Of a DNA stretch of 64,000 bases, positions 43,044 through 51,468 are shown one piece after another. Below the pieces are notes generated by a model. The model saw only the letters and a program-made list of their open reading frames with translations, searched no databases and was not told the DNA's origin. Where the stretch lies: NCBI RefSeq assembly GCF_004367745.1, contig NZ_CP037993.1, positions 248,001 through 312,000 on the forward strand, given 5' to 3'. The translations under genes and the position numbers were made by a program. This DNA comes from Herbaspirillum huttiense. GTDB taxonomy: Bacteria > Pseudomonadota > Gammaproteobacteria > Burkholderiales > Burkholderiaceae_D. Each line of letters opens with the position of its first letter. Position 1 is the first letter of the stretch.

Positions 43044-44318
43044 ATGCAATTGAAGTCGTACTGGCTGGACACCTCATCCCCCTTCGTCAGCACCCACACC
43101 GCCTTGCCGGGCGACGGATGCGACGTACTGGTCGTCGGTGGCGGCATCACCGGTTCAGCGGCCGCCCTGGCGCTGGCGCGCAAGGGGGCCAGGGTGGTGG
43201 TGTGCGAAGCGGATATCGTCGGCGGTGCCGCCTCCGGCCGCAACGGCGGCATGTGCAACAACGGCTTCGCGCAGGACTACGCTGCCCTGTCACAACGCCT
43301 GGGAACGGAATGGGCCAACCGGCTCTATCGCGCCTTCGATGCCGGCGTCGATACGGTGGAACGGCTGGTGCGCGAGGAATCCATCGACTGCAGTTTTGCA
43401 CGCTACGGCAAGCTCAAGCTGGCGGCCAAGCCCGAGCACGTCGACAAGCTGGCGCGCAGCCAGGCCCTGCTGGCCGCCAACGTGGACACTGACACGCGCC
43501 TGATCACCCGCGCCGAGCTGCGTGACGAACTGGGCAGCGACCGTTACTACGGTGGACTGCTGATGGAAAAGAGCGCCGGCATGCATGTCGGCCGCTATGT
43601 GCGCGGCCTGGCCCACGCTGCCCAGCGGCGCGGTGCGATCTACCTCGAACAGACTCCCGTGCTGGGCCTGAAGGCGCAAGGAGGCGGCTACCAGGTGCAG
43701 ACGGGTGCAGGCAGCCTGCGCGCCAGCCAGGTGTTGCTGAGCAGCGGCATTTCCCAGGTCGGTCCCTTGGGCTGGATACGCCGCCGCATCGTGCCGGTCG
43801 GCGCTTTCCTGATCGTCACCGAACCCTTGCCGGCGGAGCTGCTGGCACAGTTGCTGCCGACCCGGCGCATGTACACCGACACCAAGAATTTTGTAAATTA
43901 TTTCCGCACTACCCCGGACAATCGCCTGCTCTTCGGCGGACGTGCGCGTTTCGCGGTGTCCAATCCGCAGTCCGATGCCCGGAGCGGCGAGATCCTGCGC
44001 AGCCAGATGCTGGAGGTCTTCCCGCAACTGGCCAAGGTCCGCATCGACTATTGCTGGGGCGGCATGGTCGACATGACGGTGGACCGCCTGCCGCGTGCCG
44101 GACAGCGCGATGGCGTGTTCTATTCCATGGGTTACAGCGGCCACGGCACCCACATGGCCAGCCTCATGGGAACGCTGATGGCCGAGGTCATGGACGGCCG
44201 GACCGATCTCAATCCATGGAAAGACTTCGACTGGCCGGCCATTCCCGGTCATCTGGGCAAGCCCTGGTTCCTGCCCCTGGTCGGGGCCTGGTACCGGCTC
44301 AAGGATTGGCTGCAGTGA
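43044..44318 (+). CDS. FAD-dependent amine/amino-acid oxidoreductase (DAO fold, PuuB-like)
   Basis: The 424-residue product has the Rossmann FAD motif DVLVVGGGITGSAAALALARKGARVVVCE near the N-terminus, the SGRNGGMCNNGF segment typical of gamma-glutamylputrescine oxidase-like proteins, and a C-terminal RLPRAGQRDGVFYSMGYSGHGTHMA for FAD. The ATG at 43044 follows GGAG with good spacing; another ATG four codons upstream is in frame. Enzymes of this kind oxidise amines or amino acids to aldehydes or keto acids with H2O2. It diverges from the kinase/lyase operon and ends 20 bp inside the tail of the next convergent gene. It probably belongs to the same catabolic pathway. Confidence 0.9.
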   Translation: MQLKSYWLDTSSPFVSTHTALPGDGCDVLVVGGGITGSAAALALARKGARVVVCEADIVGGAASGRNGGMCNNGFAQDYAALSQRLGTEWANRLYRAFDAGVDTVERLVREESIDCSFARYGKLKLAAKPEHVDKLARSQALLAANVDTDTRLITRAELRDELGSDRYYGGLLMEKSAGMHVGRYVRGLAHAAQRRGAIYLEQTPVLGLKAQGGGYQVQTGAGSLRASQVLLSSGISQVGPLGWIRRRIVPVGAFLIVTEPLPAELLAQLLPTRRMYTDTKNFVNYFRTTPDNRLLFGGRARFAVSNPQSDARSGEILRSQMLEVFPQLAKVRIDYCWGGMVDMTVDRLPRAGQRDGVFYSMGYSGHGTHMASLMGTLMAEVMDGRTDLNPWKDFDWPAIPGHLGKPWFLPLVGAWYRLKDWLQ

Positions 44319-45465
44319 GGTGTGCCGGGCTCACGATGAGCCGGTCGCGTCCGGCGCGCTTGGCGTCATACAGGGCCGCATCGGCCAGCGCCATCAGGCT
44401 TTCCAGCGCCAGTGCCGGCTTGGTGTAGAGACTGACGCCCACGCTCAGGCTCACCGCCTCGGGAGTGGCCACCCCCTTGCGCGCCACGTGGGAGAAGGCC
44501 ATCCGCAACTGTTCGCCGAGATGGGCGACCTGTTCTTCACGCACATCCTGCAACAGGATCACGAACTCATCCCCGCCCAGCCGCGCGGCCAGCGCATCGG
44601 CGGGCAAGACTTCACGCAGCAGCGTGCTCAGGGCTTCCAGCAACTTGTCGCCGGCGGCATGGCCGTGCAGATCGTTGACCTGCTTGAAGTTGTCGATGTC
44701 GATCAGCAACAGCGCGCCCGGATGGGCCTCGCTGGCCCGTGCCAGCAGCGCCGGTGCGCGCGCCTGCAGAGCGCGCCGGTTCAGCAGTCCGGTCAGGGGA
44801 TCACGTGCGGCCAGCTGCCCGATGCGTTCTTCGCGGCGATGGCGCTCGGTGCCGGTCATCGACAAGGCGATCAGCATCACCGCCATCGATCCCTCCACCA
44901 GCGACACCTGGATCAACACGCCGCCAAAGGCCGCCAGGTCCACGAACGCCCCCAGCGCCAGCGCCGAGACCGCCTTGGCCACATAGAACAGTCCATGGAT
45001 CAGCAGTACGAAGCGCAGCTGCACCGCGCCCACGCTCAACGACGCACCATGCGGACGCAGCAGGGCGCTGGCCTGCAAGGTGAGGGCGGCGATCATCAGC
45101 GATTGCAGTCCCAGCATCACGCGCGACCACCAGGCGTGCACGGGCAGCAACAGCATCAGCAGCCACAGCAAGGCAATCAGCCACCAGGCGCGCGAGATGC
45201 GGGTGCGCGTGAACCAGGCCACGCCCGCCAGGAAGCAGGCATGCGCCGCGATCAGCAAGCCGTTGGCGAACCAGATGCCGACCAGCAGATAGCCGCGCGA
45301 GCGCAGCAGCGCAAGGAAGGAGCCGACCGTGATGATGGCGAAGCCGCTGCTCCACAGCAGCAGCGAACGTTCCCCGACGCTGGTCCATTCGATGGCCAGG
45401 TAGAGCGAAGCGGCTGCCGCCAGCGCGATGGTGAGGATGAGAAGAGTGGAGGGATCGAGAGCCAT
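44299..45465 (-). CDS. membrane-anchored diguanylate cyclase (GGDEF)
   Basis: The 388-residue product has about six or seven membrane helices in residues 1-200 (LLILTIALAAAASLYLAIEW, GVAWFTRTRISRAWWLIALLWLLMLLLP and others), then a GGDEF domain with DPLTGLLNRRAL, LLIDIDNFKQVNDLHGHAAGD and the intact catalytic LGGDEFVILL. It should make c-di-GMP at the inner membrane. No inhibitory RxxD site precedes the GGDEF at the normal place. Its 3' end overlaps that of the FAD oxidase gene by 20 bp on the opposite strand. Confidence 0.93.
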   Translation of the reverse strand: MALDPSTLLILTIALAAAASLYLAIEWTSVGERSLLLWSSGFAIITVGSFLALLRSRGYLLVGIWFANGLLIAAHACFLAGVAWFTRTRISRAWWLIALLWLLMLLLPVHAWWSRVMLGLQSLMIAALTLQASALLRPHGASLSVGAVQLRFVLLIHGLFYVAKAVSALALGAFVDLAAFGGVLIQVSLVEGSMAVMLIALSMTGTERHRREERIGQLAARDPLTGLLNRRALQARAPALLARASEAHPGALLLIDIDNFKQVNDLHGHAAGDKLLEALSTLLREVLPADALAARLGGDEFVILLQDVREEQVAHLGEQLRMAFSHVARKGVATPEAVSLSVGVSLYTKPALALESLMALADAALYDAKRAGRDRLIVSPAHLTAANP

Positions 45466-45571
45466 GACAGGAGCAGCGCCAGTTAGCCGCGCAGTAAATA
45501 CGGCTCCATTTTAGCCTTCCGGCACGATGCCTCCGGAAATCCCTCCGCAGGAGGTGTTGCTGCGCGAGAAC

Positions 45572-45763
45572 TCAGTCTGCTGCCGCTGGCCCGGCAGGTG
45601 CCGTTGATGCTTCTCCAGCGTCTGCCGCCGTCGTGCTGTCGGCAGCTTGTTGCGGCGAGAGATGCGGCAGTTTCCTGTTGATCAGGGGCAAGTTCTGACG
45701 TTCGCTGCCATCGGGCATGACGGCCTGTTCGGCCGATAACCAGTTGCCGTTGTCTTGGGACAT
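45572..45763 (-). CDS. small hydrophilic protein, unknown
   Basis: A 63-residue frame starts at ATG 45763, eight bases after GGAG; an ATG six codons earlier is also in frame. The product begins SQDNGNWLSAEQAVMPDGSERQN and has an Ala/Pro/Thr tail. It has no membrane segment or cysteine. The ribosome-binding site and the non-random N-terminal half support a gene, but it is short and I know no family. It diverges from the GGDEF/EAL gene. Confidence 0.45.
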   Translation of the reverse strand: MSQDNGNWLSAEQAVMPDGSERQNLPLINRKLPHLSPQQAADSTTAADAGEASTAPAGPAAAD

Positions 45764-45920
45764 GAGGGTTCTCCAGGTCATGAAAGGGGTTCAGCAAGCC
45801 CGGAGCTTGTCTCTTCCACGCCAACAACTCGTTGATACATCTCAATGGGGCTCATGTTTTGATGGGAATTCTTCTTATTCATTGGATAATACCCGCCATC
45901 GGTAGCGCTACCTTGGGCAG

Positions 45921-47996
45921 GTGGCCGCCGCTTCTGCCTCGCCGCTCGGCGGGCAGCGCAACTGGGCACCACGGGATGGGGATGTGAACGAACTCAAGAC
46001 AGAAACCGGTGCCGGCGACCACGCGTCCCGGCTTGCATTGCGACAACTGATTCGCGCGGACCAGCTCACGGCGGCCCGCCATACCGTCATGCTGTCGATC
46101 CCGGTGGCCTTCGTGCTGAGCGGCATCTCCACTTTCGTGGCCTGGCATTCCGGCAAATTCTGGGTGGCATTGATCTGGCTGGCCTGCGCCACGCTGGTCA
46201 ACCTGGTGCGGATCCCGCTGTGCCGCCTCTCACCGCAACGCGTGGCGCAACTGGTGCCGTGGATGGCCCCGCGCGGTCAGGTGCGCGACGCCAGCGACGT
46301 GGTGGAACTGAACCTGCGCCTGCACTGGATCCTCGCCCTGATCTCGGGCTTCGCCTGGGCCGGCATGCCCTGGCTGAGCGAAGGCTACACCACACCCGAG
46401 ACCCTGTTCTATCTGACCTGCGTGTGCGGCATCACGGCCGGTGCGGTCACCCACGGTTTCGCCTTCGCTCGCATCCCGATCAGCTTCATCACGCCGCCGC
46501 TGCTGTCGGTGATCTTCTGCCTGTTTGCCTTCAATCGCACGCCGACCCGCCTGGCGCTGGCCGCGACGGCCGTGATCTACCTGGCCGGCCTGATTCGCGG
46601 TGCCCGCGTGGGCGAGCGCATGTTCGCGCGCGCCTGCGCCCTGAAGAACGAAGCCACTACCGCCAGCCAGGCCCTGGCCGTGGCCCACGAGGACCTGCGC
46701 CAGTTCGCTGCGCGCATGCAATACCAGGCCGAACACGATCTGCTGACCGGCCTGCTGGACCGAGCCGGTTTCATGCAGGTGGCCACGCAGGTCCTGGTGC
46801 AGCAGCGGGAACGCCAATGCCTGATGTTCCTTGACCTGGATGGCTTCAAGGTCATCAACGATGCCTACGGGCACGAAGCGGGCGATCAGGTGCTCATCGA
46901 AGTGGCAAGCCGCCTGCAGGCGGCCTTGCCCGAGGGCGCTACGCTGGCGCGCCTGGGCGGCGATGAATTCGTGATCCTCTATCCGCTCACCGCCCACGCG
47001 GAGCCGCCGGAGCACGTGGCGCAGCGCCTGATCGCAGCGATGCGCCAGCCCTTCGCGCGCCTGGCCCATCGTCACATCGGCCTGAGCCTGGGCATCTACC
47101 TGTCGCGTGGCGACGATATCAACGAGATGCTGGTCTGCTCGGATGCCGCCATGTACGAGGCCAAGCGCCGTGGCCGCAATCAGTACCAGGTCTTCAATGC
47201 GGCGCTGGATGCGCATCTGCAGATGAAGCGCGATGTCGAACGTGATCTGGCGCAGGCGCTGGCCGATGGCGAACTGCAGGTGTGGTTCCAGCCCATCGTC
47301 TGCGAGGACGGGCGTGCCCTCGACGGCTTCGAAGCGCTGGTGCGCTGGACGCATCGCCGCCATGGTCCGATTGCGCCGCCCGATCTGATCGAGATTGCAG
47401 CGCTGGCAGGACTGTCGGAAGAACTGCTGCGTTTCATCATGGGCGAGGTGGCGCACATGATCCAGTTCATGCGGGACAACGGCCGCAGCGACCTGCGCGT
47501 GTCGATGAACATCTCGCCGCGCGAAATGGAGCGCATCATCATCGAGGATCTGGTGGTGGGCACCCTCAAGCGCCAGAACCTGCCGGCGCAGATGCTGGAG
47601 ATCGAGATCACCGAAGAGACCGCGCTCGACCTGCAGGCCGCCACCCAGACGCTGACCGCGCTGGCGCTGCAGGGCGTGAGCATCGCCATCGACGATTTCG
47701 GCGTGGGCTATTCCTCGCTGGGCTTCCTGCGCCAGCTGCACGTCTCGCGCGTGAAGATTGACCGCAGCTTCGTCACCGGCCTGGCCGACCAGACCGAGAA
47801 CCAGGCGCTGGTGTCGGCGGTGCTGCAACTGGCGGCCTCCTTCGGCTTCCAGGTGGTGGCCGAAGGCGTGGAGAGCGAGGAAGACCTGCAGGTCCTGCAA
47901 TCCATGCATTGTCACGCCATGCAGGGGCATTATTTTGCCGAACCGATGCCCGCTGAGCGCGCGCGCCAGCACGTGCTGGCACTGACCCCGGCCTGA
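45921..47996 (+). CDS. membrane protein with tandem GGDEF and EAL domains
   Basis: The product (up to 691 residues) has about four to five membrane helices between residues 50 and 215, then GGDEF (HDLLTGLLDRAGF, MFLDLDGFKVINDAYGHEAGD, LARLGGDEFVILY) at about 265-425 and EAL (VWFQPIVCEDG, FEALVRWTHRRHG, IAIDDFGVGYSSLGFLRQLHVSRVKIDRSFV) at about 445-685. Both signature sites look intact, so it may make or degrade c-di-GMP, with the phosphodiesterase site complete (EALVRW, DDFGxGYSS). The start is uncertain: GTG 45921 gives the longest frame, GTG 45984 is an alternative, and no in-frame ATG precedes the membrane part. Confidence 0.9.
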   Translation: MAAASASPLGGQRNWAPRDGDVNELKTETGAGDHASRLALRQLIRADQLTAARHTVMLSIPVAFVLSGISTFVAWHSGKFWVALIWLACATLVNLVRIPLCRLSPQRVAQLVPWMAPRGQVRDASDVVELNLRLHWILALISGFAWAGMPWLSEGYTTPETLFYLTCVCGITAGAVTHGFAFARIPISFITPPLLSVIFCLFAFNRTPTRLALAATAVIYLAGLIRGARVGERMFARACALKNEATTASQALAVAHEDLRQFAARMQYQAEHDLLTGLLDRAGFMQVATQVLVQQRERQCLMFLDLDGFKVINDAYGHEAGDQVLIEVASRLQAALPEGATLARLGGDEFVILYPLTAHAEPPEHVAQRLIAAMRQPFARLAHRHIGLSLGIYLSRGDDINEMLVCSDAAMYEAKRRGRNQYQVFNAALDAHLQMKRDVERDLAQALADGELQVWFQPIVCEDGRALDGFEALVRWTHRRHGPIAPPDLIEIAALAGLSEELLRFIMGEVAHMIQFMRDNGRSDLRVSMNISPREMERIIIEDLVVGTLKRQNLPAQMLEIEITEETALDLQAATQTLTALALQGVSIAIDDFGVGYSSLGFLRQLHVSRVKIDRSFVTGLADQTENQALVSAVLQLAASFGFQVVAEGVESEEDLQVLQSMHCHAMQGHYFAEPMPAERARQHVLALTPA

Positions 47997-48182
47997 CCGT
48001 CCGCACTCCCGCCCGCGACCGCGGATGCACCCGGACAAAGTTGAAGCAGATCAAGCTTTGTGTTCTCTGTCCGGTTTGCGGGCAATCCTGCAATTGAACT
48101 CACCTCCGCCTGAGGCTATGCTGCGACACAGCAAGCCCGCATGAGTGCGTCCGGCCTCATGCCATTCCCTCAGGAGGACACC

Positions 48183-49142
48183 ATGTTTCCACCGACGCAG
48201 GCCACGCCTGCCGAGCGCTACGGTCAACTCATCCGCGATGCCCTGGGCGCGCAGGCGATGCGGGTCGCTGTAGTCCATCCCTGTTCTGCCGAGGCCTTGC
48301 AGGGCGCGCTGGAGGCGCGCGAAGAGGGCCTGCTGGAGCCGCTGCTGGTCGGGCCGGAAGCCCGGATACGGCGGGTCGCCGAAGAAGCCGGCCTGTCGCT
48401 GGCGGGCCTGCAGATCGAGTCCACCGAACACAGCCACGCCGCCGCTGCGCGCGCCGTCGAGCTGGCGGAACAAGGGCAGGTATCCGCGCTCATGAAGGGC
48501 AGCCTGCACAGTGACGAACTGCTGGGGGCGGTCGTGGCCTCCGGCTCGGGACTGCGTACCGAACGCCGCATCAGCCATGTGTATGGCATGGCCATTCCCA
48601 CCTATGCCAAGCCGCTCATCATCACCGATGCGGCCATCAACATCGCGCCCACCCTGGCGCACAAGCGCGACATCTGCCAGAACGCCATCGACCTGCTGCA
48701 CGTGATGGGCGTGCCGCGTCCGCATGTGGCGGTGCTGGCGGCAGTGGAGACGGTCAATCCGGCCATGCCCTCCACGCTCGATGCCGCAGCCCTCACCGTG
48801 ATGGCCACGCGCCATCAGATCACCGGTGCGCTGGTCGACGGCCCGCTGGCCTTCGACAATGCCATCAGCCTGCAATCGGCCAGTATCAAGCAGATCACGT
48901 CGCCGGTGGCCGGCAGTGCCGACATCCTGCTGGTCCCCGACCTCGAAGCCGGCAACATGCTGGCCAAGCAATTGATCTACCTGTCGCAGGCCGAGGCCGC
49001 CGGGCTGGTGCTGGGGGCACGCGTGCCGGTCATCCTCACCAGCCGCGCCGACAGCCTGCGCGTACGTCTGGCCTCCTCCGCACTGGCCCGTCTGTTCGCC
49101 TCGCGCAGCAAGGTGCAGGCGGTCGGCAAGGAGGCCGCATGA
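48183..49142 (+). CDS. pta: phosphate acetyl/butyryltransferase
   Basis: The 319-residue product is a short Pta-type enzyme exchanging CoA for phosphate on acetyl- or a related acyl-CoA. LMKGSLHSDELLGAV and SHVYGMAIPTYAKPLIITDAAINIAPTL are typical of the phosphate butyryl/acetyltransferase fold; the regulatory N-terminal part of the long E. coli Pta is absent. The ATG at 48183 follows AGGAGGA; an earlier in-frame start is rejected. It overlaps the kinase gene by four bases (ATGA), indicating translational coupling. Together they convert acyl-CoA to acyl-phosphate and then to the acid and ATP. Confidence 0.92.
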   Translation: MFPPTQATPAERYGQLIRDALGAQAMRVAVVHPCSAEALQGALEAREEGLLEPLLVGPEARIRRVAEEAGLSLAGLQIESTEHSHAAAARAVELAEQGQVSALMKGSLHSDELLGAVVASGSGLRTERRISHVYGMAIPTYAKPLIITDAAINIAPTLAHKRDICQNAIDLLHVMGVPRPHVAVLAAVETVNPAMPSTLDAAALTVMATRHQITGALVDGPLAFDNAISLQSASIKQITSPVAGSADILLVPDLEAGNMLAKQLIYLSQAEAAGLVLGARVPVILTSRADSLRVRLASSALARLFASRSKVQAVGKEAA

Positions 49143-50320
49143 ATCGCTGGCTGCTGACCTTCAATGCGGGATCGTCCTCGATCAAACTGGGCGTCTTCCG
49201 GATCGATGGCGAGCGCGCCAGCAAGATCGGCCACGGACAGCTCGACCTGCATCTGTCTCCCTTGCGGCTGCGCCTGGAGATCGAAGGCAAGGCGTCGGCC
49301 ATGGCCATCGACGCCGATCCTGCTGCCACCATGGATAAGGTGCTGGAGCAGGTGCTGCACCAGCTGGAAGTGGGTCACGAGCAGGGCGCGCTGTGTGCAG
49401 TAGGGCATCGCGTGGTGCATGGCGGCTTGCATCTGGCCCATTCGGTACTGCTGGACGAGCGCATCGAACAGCAACTGGAATCCCTGGCCCCGCTGGCACC
49501 CCTGCATCAGCCGCAGAACCTGCGCCTGATCCGCGCCATCGGGCGCCTGCGTCCGGGCCTGCCGCAAACGGCCTCCTTCGATACCGCATTCCATGCGACG
49601 CAGGATGCACTGGCGCGCCGCTTCGCGCTGCCGCGCAAGCTGCATGACGAGGGCGTGCTGCGCTACGGTTTCCATGGCATTTCCTACCGCTACATCGCCA
49701 GTGAATTGCGCCGCCGCCAGTTGCCCGAGGCGCATGGCAACGTGGTGGTGGCGCATCTGGGCAATGGTGCCAGCCTGTGCGGCATCCAGAACGGGCGCAG
49801 TGTCGATGCCAGTACCGGATTCTCCACGCTGGAAGGCGTGCCCATGGGCACGCGCTGTGGTGCGCTCGATGCGGGCGTGCTGCTGTATCTGCTGCAGCAA
49901 GGGATGACGCCGGCGGCGCTGGAAGACTTGCTGTACCACCAGTCTGGCCTGCTGGGTGTGTCCGGGGTGAGTGCCGATGTGCGCACCCTGCAGCAGAGTA
50001 CGGAACCCTCCGCGCGCGAGGCGCTGGAGTTGTTCGCGTTGCGCTGTGCCGGTGAAGCCGCACGCCTGGCGACCACGCTGGGCGGCATGGATGCGCTGGT
50101 CTTCACGGCCGGCATCGGCGAACACGATGCCCGCATGCGTGCGGCCATCTGCGCCCGCCTCGACTGGCTGGGCGTGCAGCTCGACGAAAGCGCCAACGCC
50201 CAGCATCTCGAATGCATCAGCCATCAGGCCAGCCGCGTGCGCGTGCTGGTGATTCCGACCAATGAAGAACAGGTCATTGCCGACGATGCGGCAAGACTCA
50301 TCCATGGGAGCCCCGCATGA
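49139..50320 (+). CDS. ackA: acetate kinase (acetate/propionate/butyrate kinase family)
   Basis: The 393-residue product is an ASKHA-fold kinase of the AckA family. The N-terminal phosphate-binding NAGSSSIKLGVF, FHGISYRYIA, the catalytic GNGASLCGIQNGRSVDASTGF, the PMGTRCGALD loop and FTAGIGEHDARMR near the end all match. It transfers phosphate between acetyl-phosphate and ADP. Both neighbours overlap by four bases (pta upstream, PhaC-like hydrolase downstream), so the three form one translationally coupled operon. Confidence 0.95.
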   Translation: MNRWLLTFNAGSSSIKLGVFRIDGERASKIGHGQLDLHLSPLRLRLEIEGKASAMAIDADPAATMDKVLEQVLHQLEVGHEQGALCAVGHRVVHGGLHLAHSVLLDERIEQQLESLAPLAPLHQPQNLRLIRAIGRLRPGLPQTASFDTAFHATQDALARRFALPRKLHDEGVLRYGFHGISYRYIASELRRRQLPEAHGNVVVAHLGNGASLCGIQNGRSVDASTGFSTLEGVPMGTRCGALDAGVLLYLLQQGMTPAALEDLLYHQSGLLGVSGVSADVRTLQQSTEPSAREALELFALRCAGEAARLATTLGGMDALVFTAGIGEHDARMRAAICARLDWLGVQLDESANAQHLECISHQASRVRVLVIPTNEEQVIADDAARLIHGSPA

Positions 50321-51459
50321 CGACCTCATCTGCCAGCCACGCCCACCATCCTGCACCAGAGCCTGCGGCCTGCGGGCCCGGCTGCGTACCGCTGTTCTGG
50401 CCCATGATGCTGGCCACCGAAGTGTTCCGCCAGGGACAGGAAGTGGTGGACAAGCATCTGCGCTTTCTGGAAGAAGAGACCAAGCTGCATTCCCTGCATC
50501 ACCCGCAGATGGCCACCGCCAACCAGGTGCGCCTGACGCTGCGTACGCTGAGCTTGCGCGAATACGGCAAGCCCGCTGCCGCGCATGCGGTCCCGACGCT
50601 GGTGGTGGCTCCCTATGCGGGACACACCTCGGTGATCGCCGACTACTACCGCGGCCAGAGCCTGGTCGAAACGCTGATGGAACATGGCGTGCCGCACGTG
50701 TTCCTGACTGATTGGCACAGCGCCAGCGAGGACATGAAGGACCTGGAGATCGACAACTACCTGGCTGATCTCTGCGTGGTCATCGATGAACTGGGCGGGC
50801 GCGCCAACCTGGTGGGCCTGTGCCAGGGTGGGTGGATCTCGGCCATGATCGCGGCGCGCTTCCCGCACAAGGTACAGCGGCTGGTACTGGCCGGCTCCCC
50901 CATCGATGCGGGGGCGGGAGCAGGGCCGCTCAAGCAGATGGTGGAGCGCACGCCGATTCGCTTCTACGAAGATCTGGTGCGTACCGGCGGCGGCCTCATG
51001 CGCGGCAGTTTCATGCTGCAGGGCTGGAAGAACATGCATCCCGACGAGCATTACTTCAGCGAACATGTGGACCTGTTCCAGCACATCGACGACCCCGTGT
51101 ATCTGGCCAAGCGCGAGATCTTCGCGGCCTGGTACGAAACGCCGATCGACCTGCCGGGACGCTGGTATCTCCAGGCCATCCGCCAGATCTTCAAGGACAA
51201 TCTGCTGGCACGCGGCCAGTACGTAGCGCTGGGCAAGATGCTGGACCTGCGCGATATCACTTGTCCGCTCTACCTGCTGGCCGGGGAACGCGATGACATC
51301 ACCACGCCCGAGCAGGTGCTCAACGCAGCGCAACTGGTCGGTACGCCCGCGGCACATATCACGCAGCGCGTGGTGCCGGGCGGGCACATCGGCCTGTTCA
51401 TGGGCGGGCGCACCTTGGCCGAGGCCTGGCCGCAGATCGCGCAGTGGCTTGCTGCATGA
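50317..51459 (+). CDS. alpha/beta hydrolase related to PHA synthase/depolymerase
   Basis: The 380-residue product is an alpha/beta-hydrolase. The nucleophile elbow is VGLCQGGWIS: the central residue is Cys, as in the catalytic site of polyhydroxyalkanoate synthases (G-x-C-x-G), not the Ser of ordinary lipases. TLVVAPYAGHTSVIADYY and HVFLTDWHSASEDMKDLEIDNYLADL are also PhaC-like. The catalytic Asp is probably in GERDDI and the His in PGGHIGLF. The protein is shorter than PhaC (about 590) and lacks its N-terminal part. It is cotranscribed with pta-ackA, so it may link polymer or acyl-CoA turnover to acyl-phosphate energy release. That role is inference. Confidence 0.8.
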   Translation: MTTSSASHAHHPAPEPAACGPGCVPLFWPMMLATEVFRQGQEVVDKHLRFLEEETKLHSLHHPQMATANQVRLTLRTLSLREYGKPAAAHAVPTLVVAPYAGHTSVIADYYRGQSLVETLMEHGVPHVFLTDWHSASEDMKDLEIDNYLADLCVVIDELGGRANLVGLCQGGWISAMIAARFPHKVQRLVLAGSPIDAGAGAGPLKQMVERTPIRFYEDLVRTGGGLMRGSFMLQGWKNMHPDEHYFSEHVDLFQHIDDPVYLAKREIFAAWYETPIDLPGRWYLQAIRQIFKDNLLARGQYVALGKMLDLRDITCPLYLLAGERDDITTPEQVLNAAQLVGTPAAHITQRVVPGGHIGLFMGGRTLAEAWPQIAQWLAA

Positions 51460-51468
51460 AGGCCGCCC

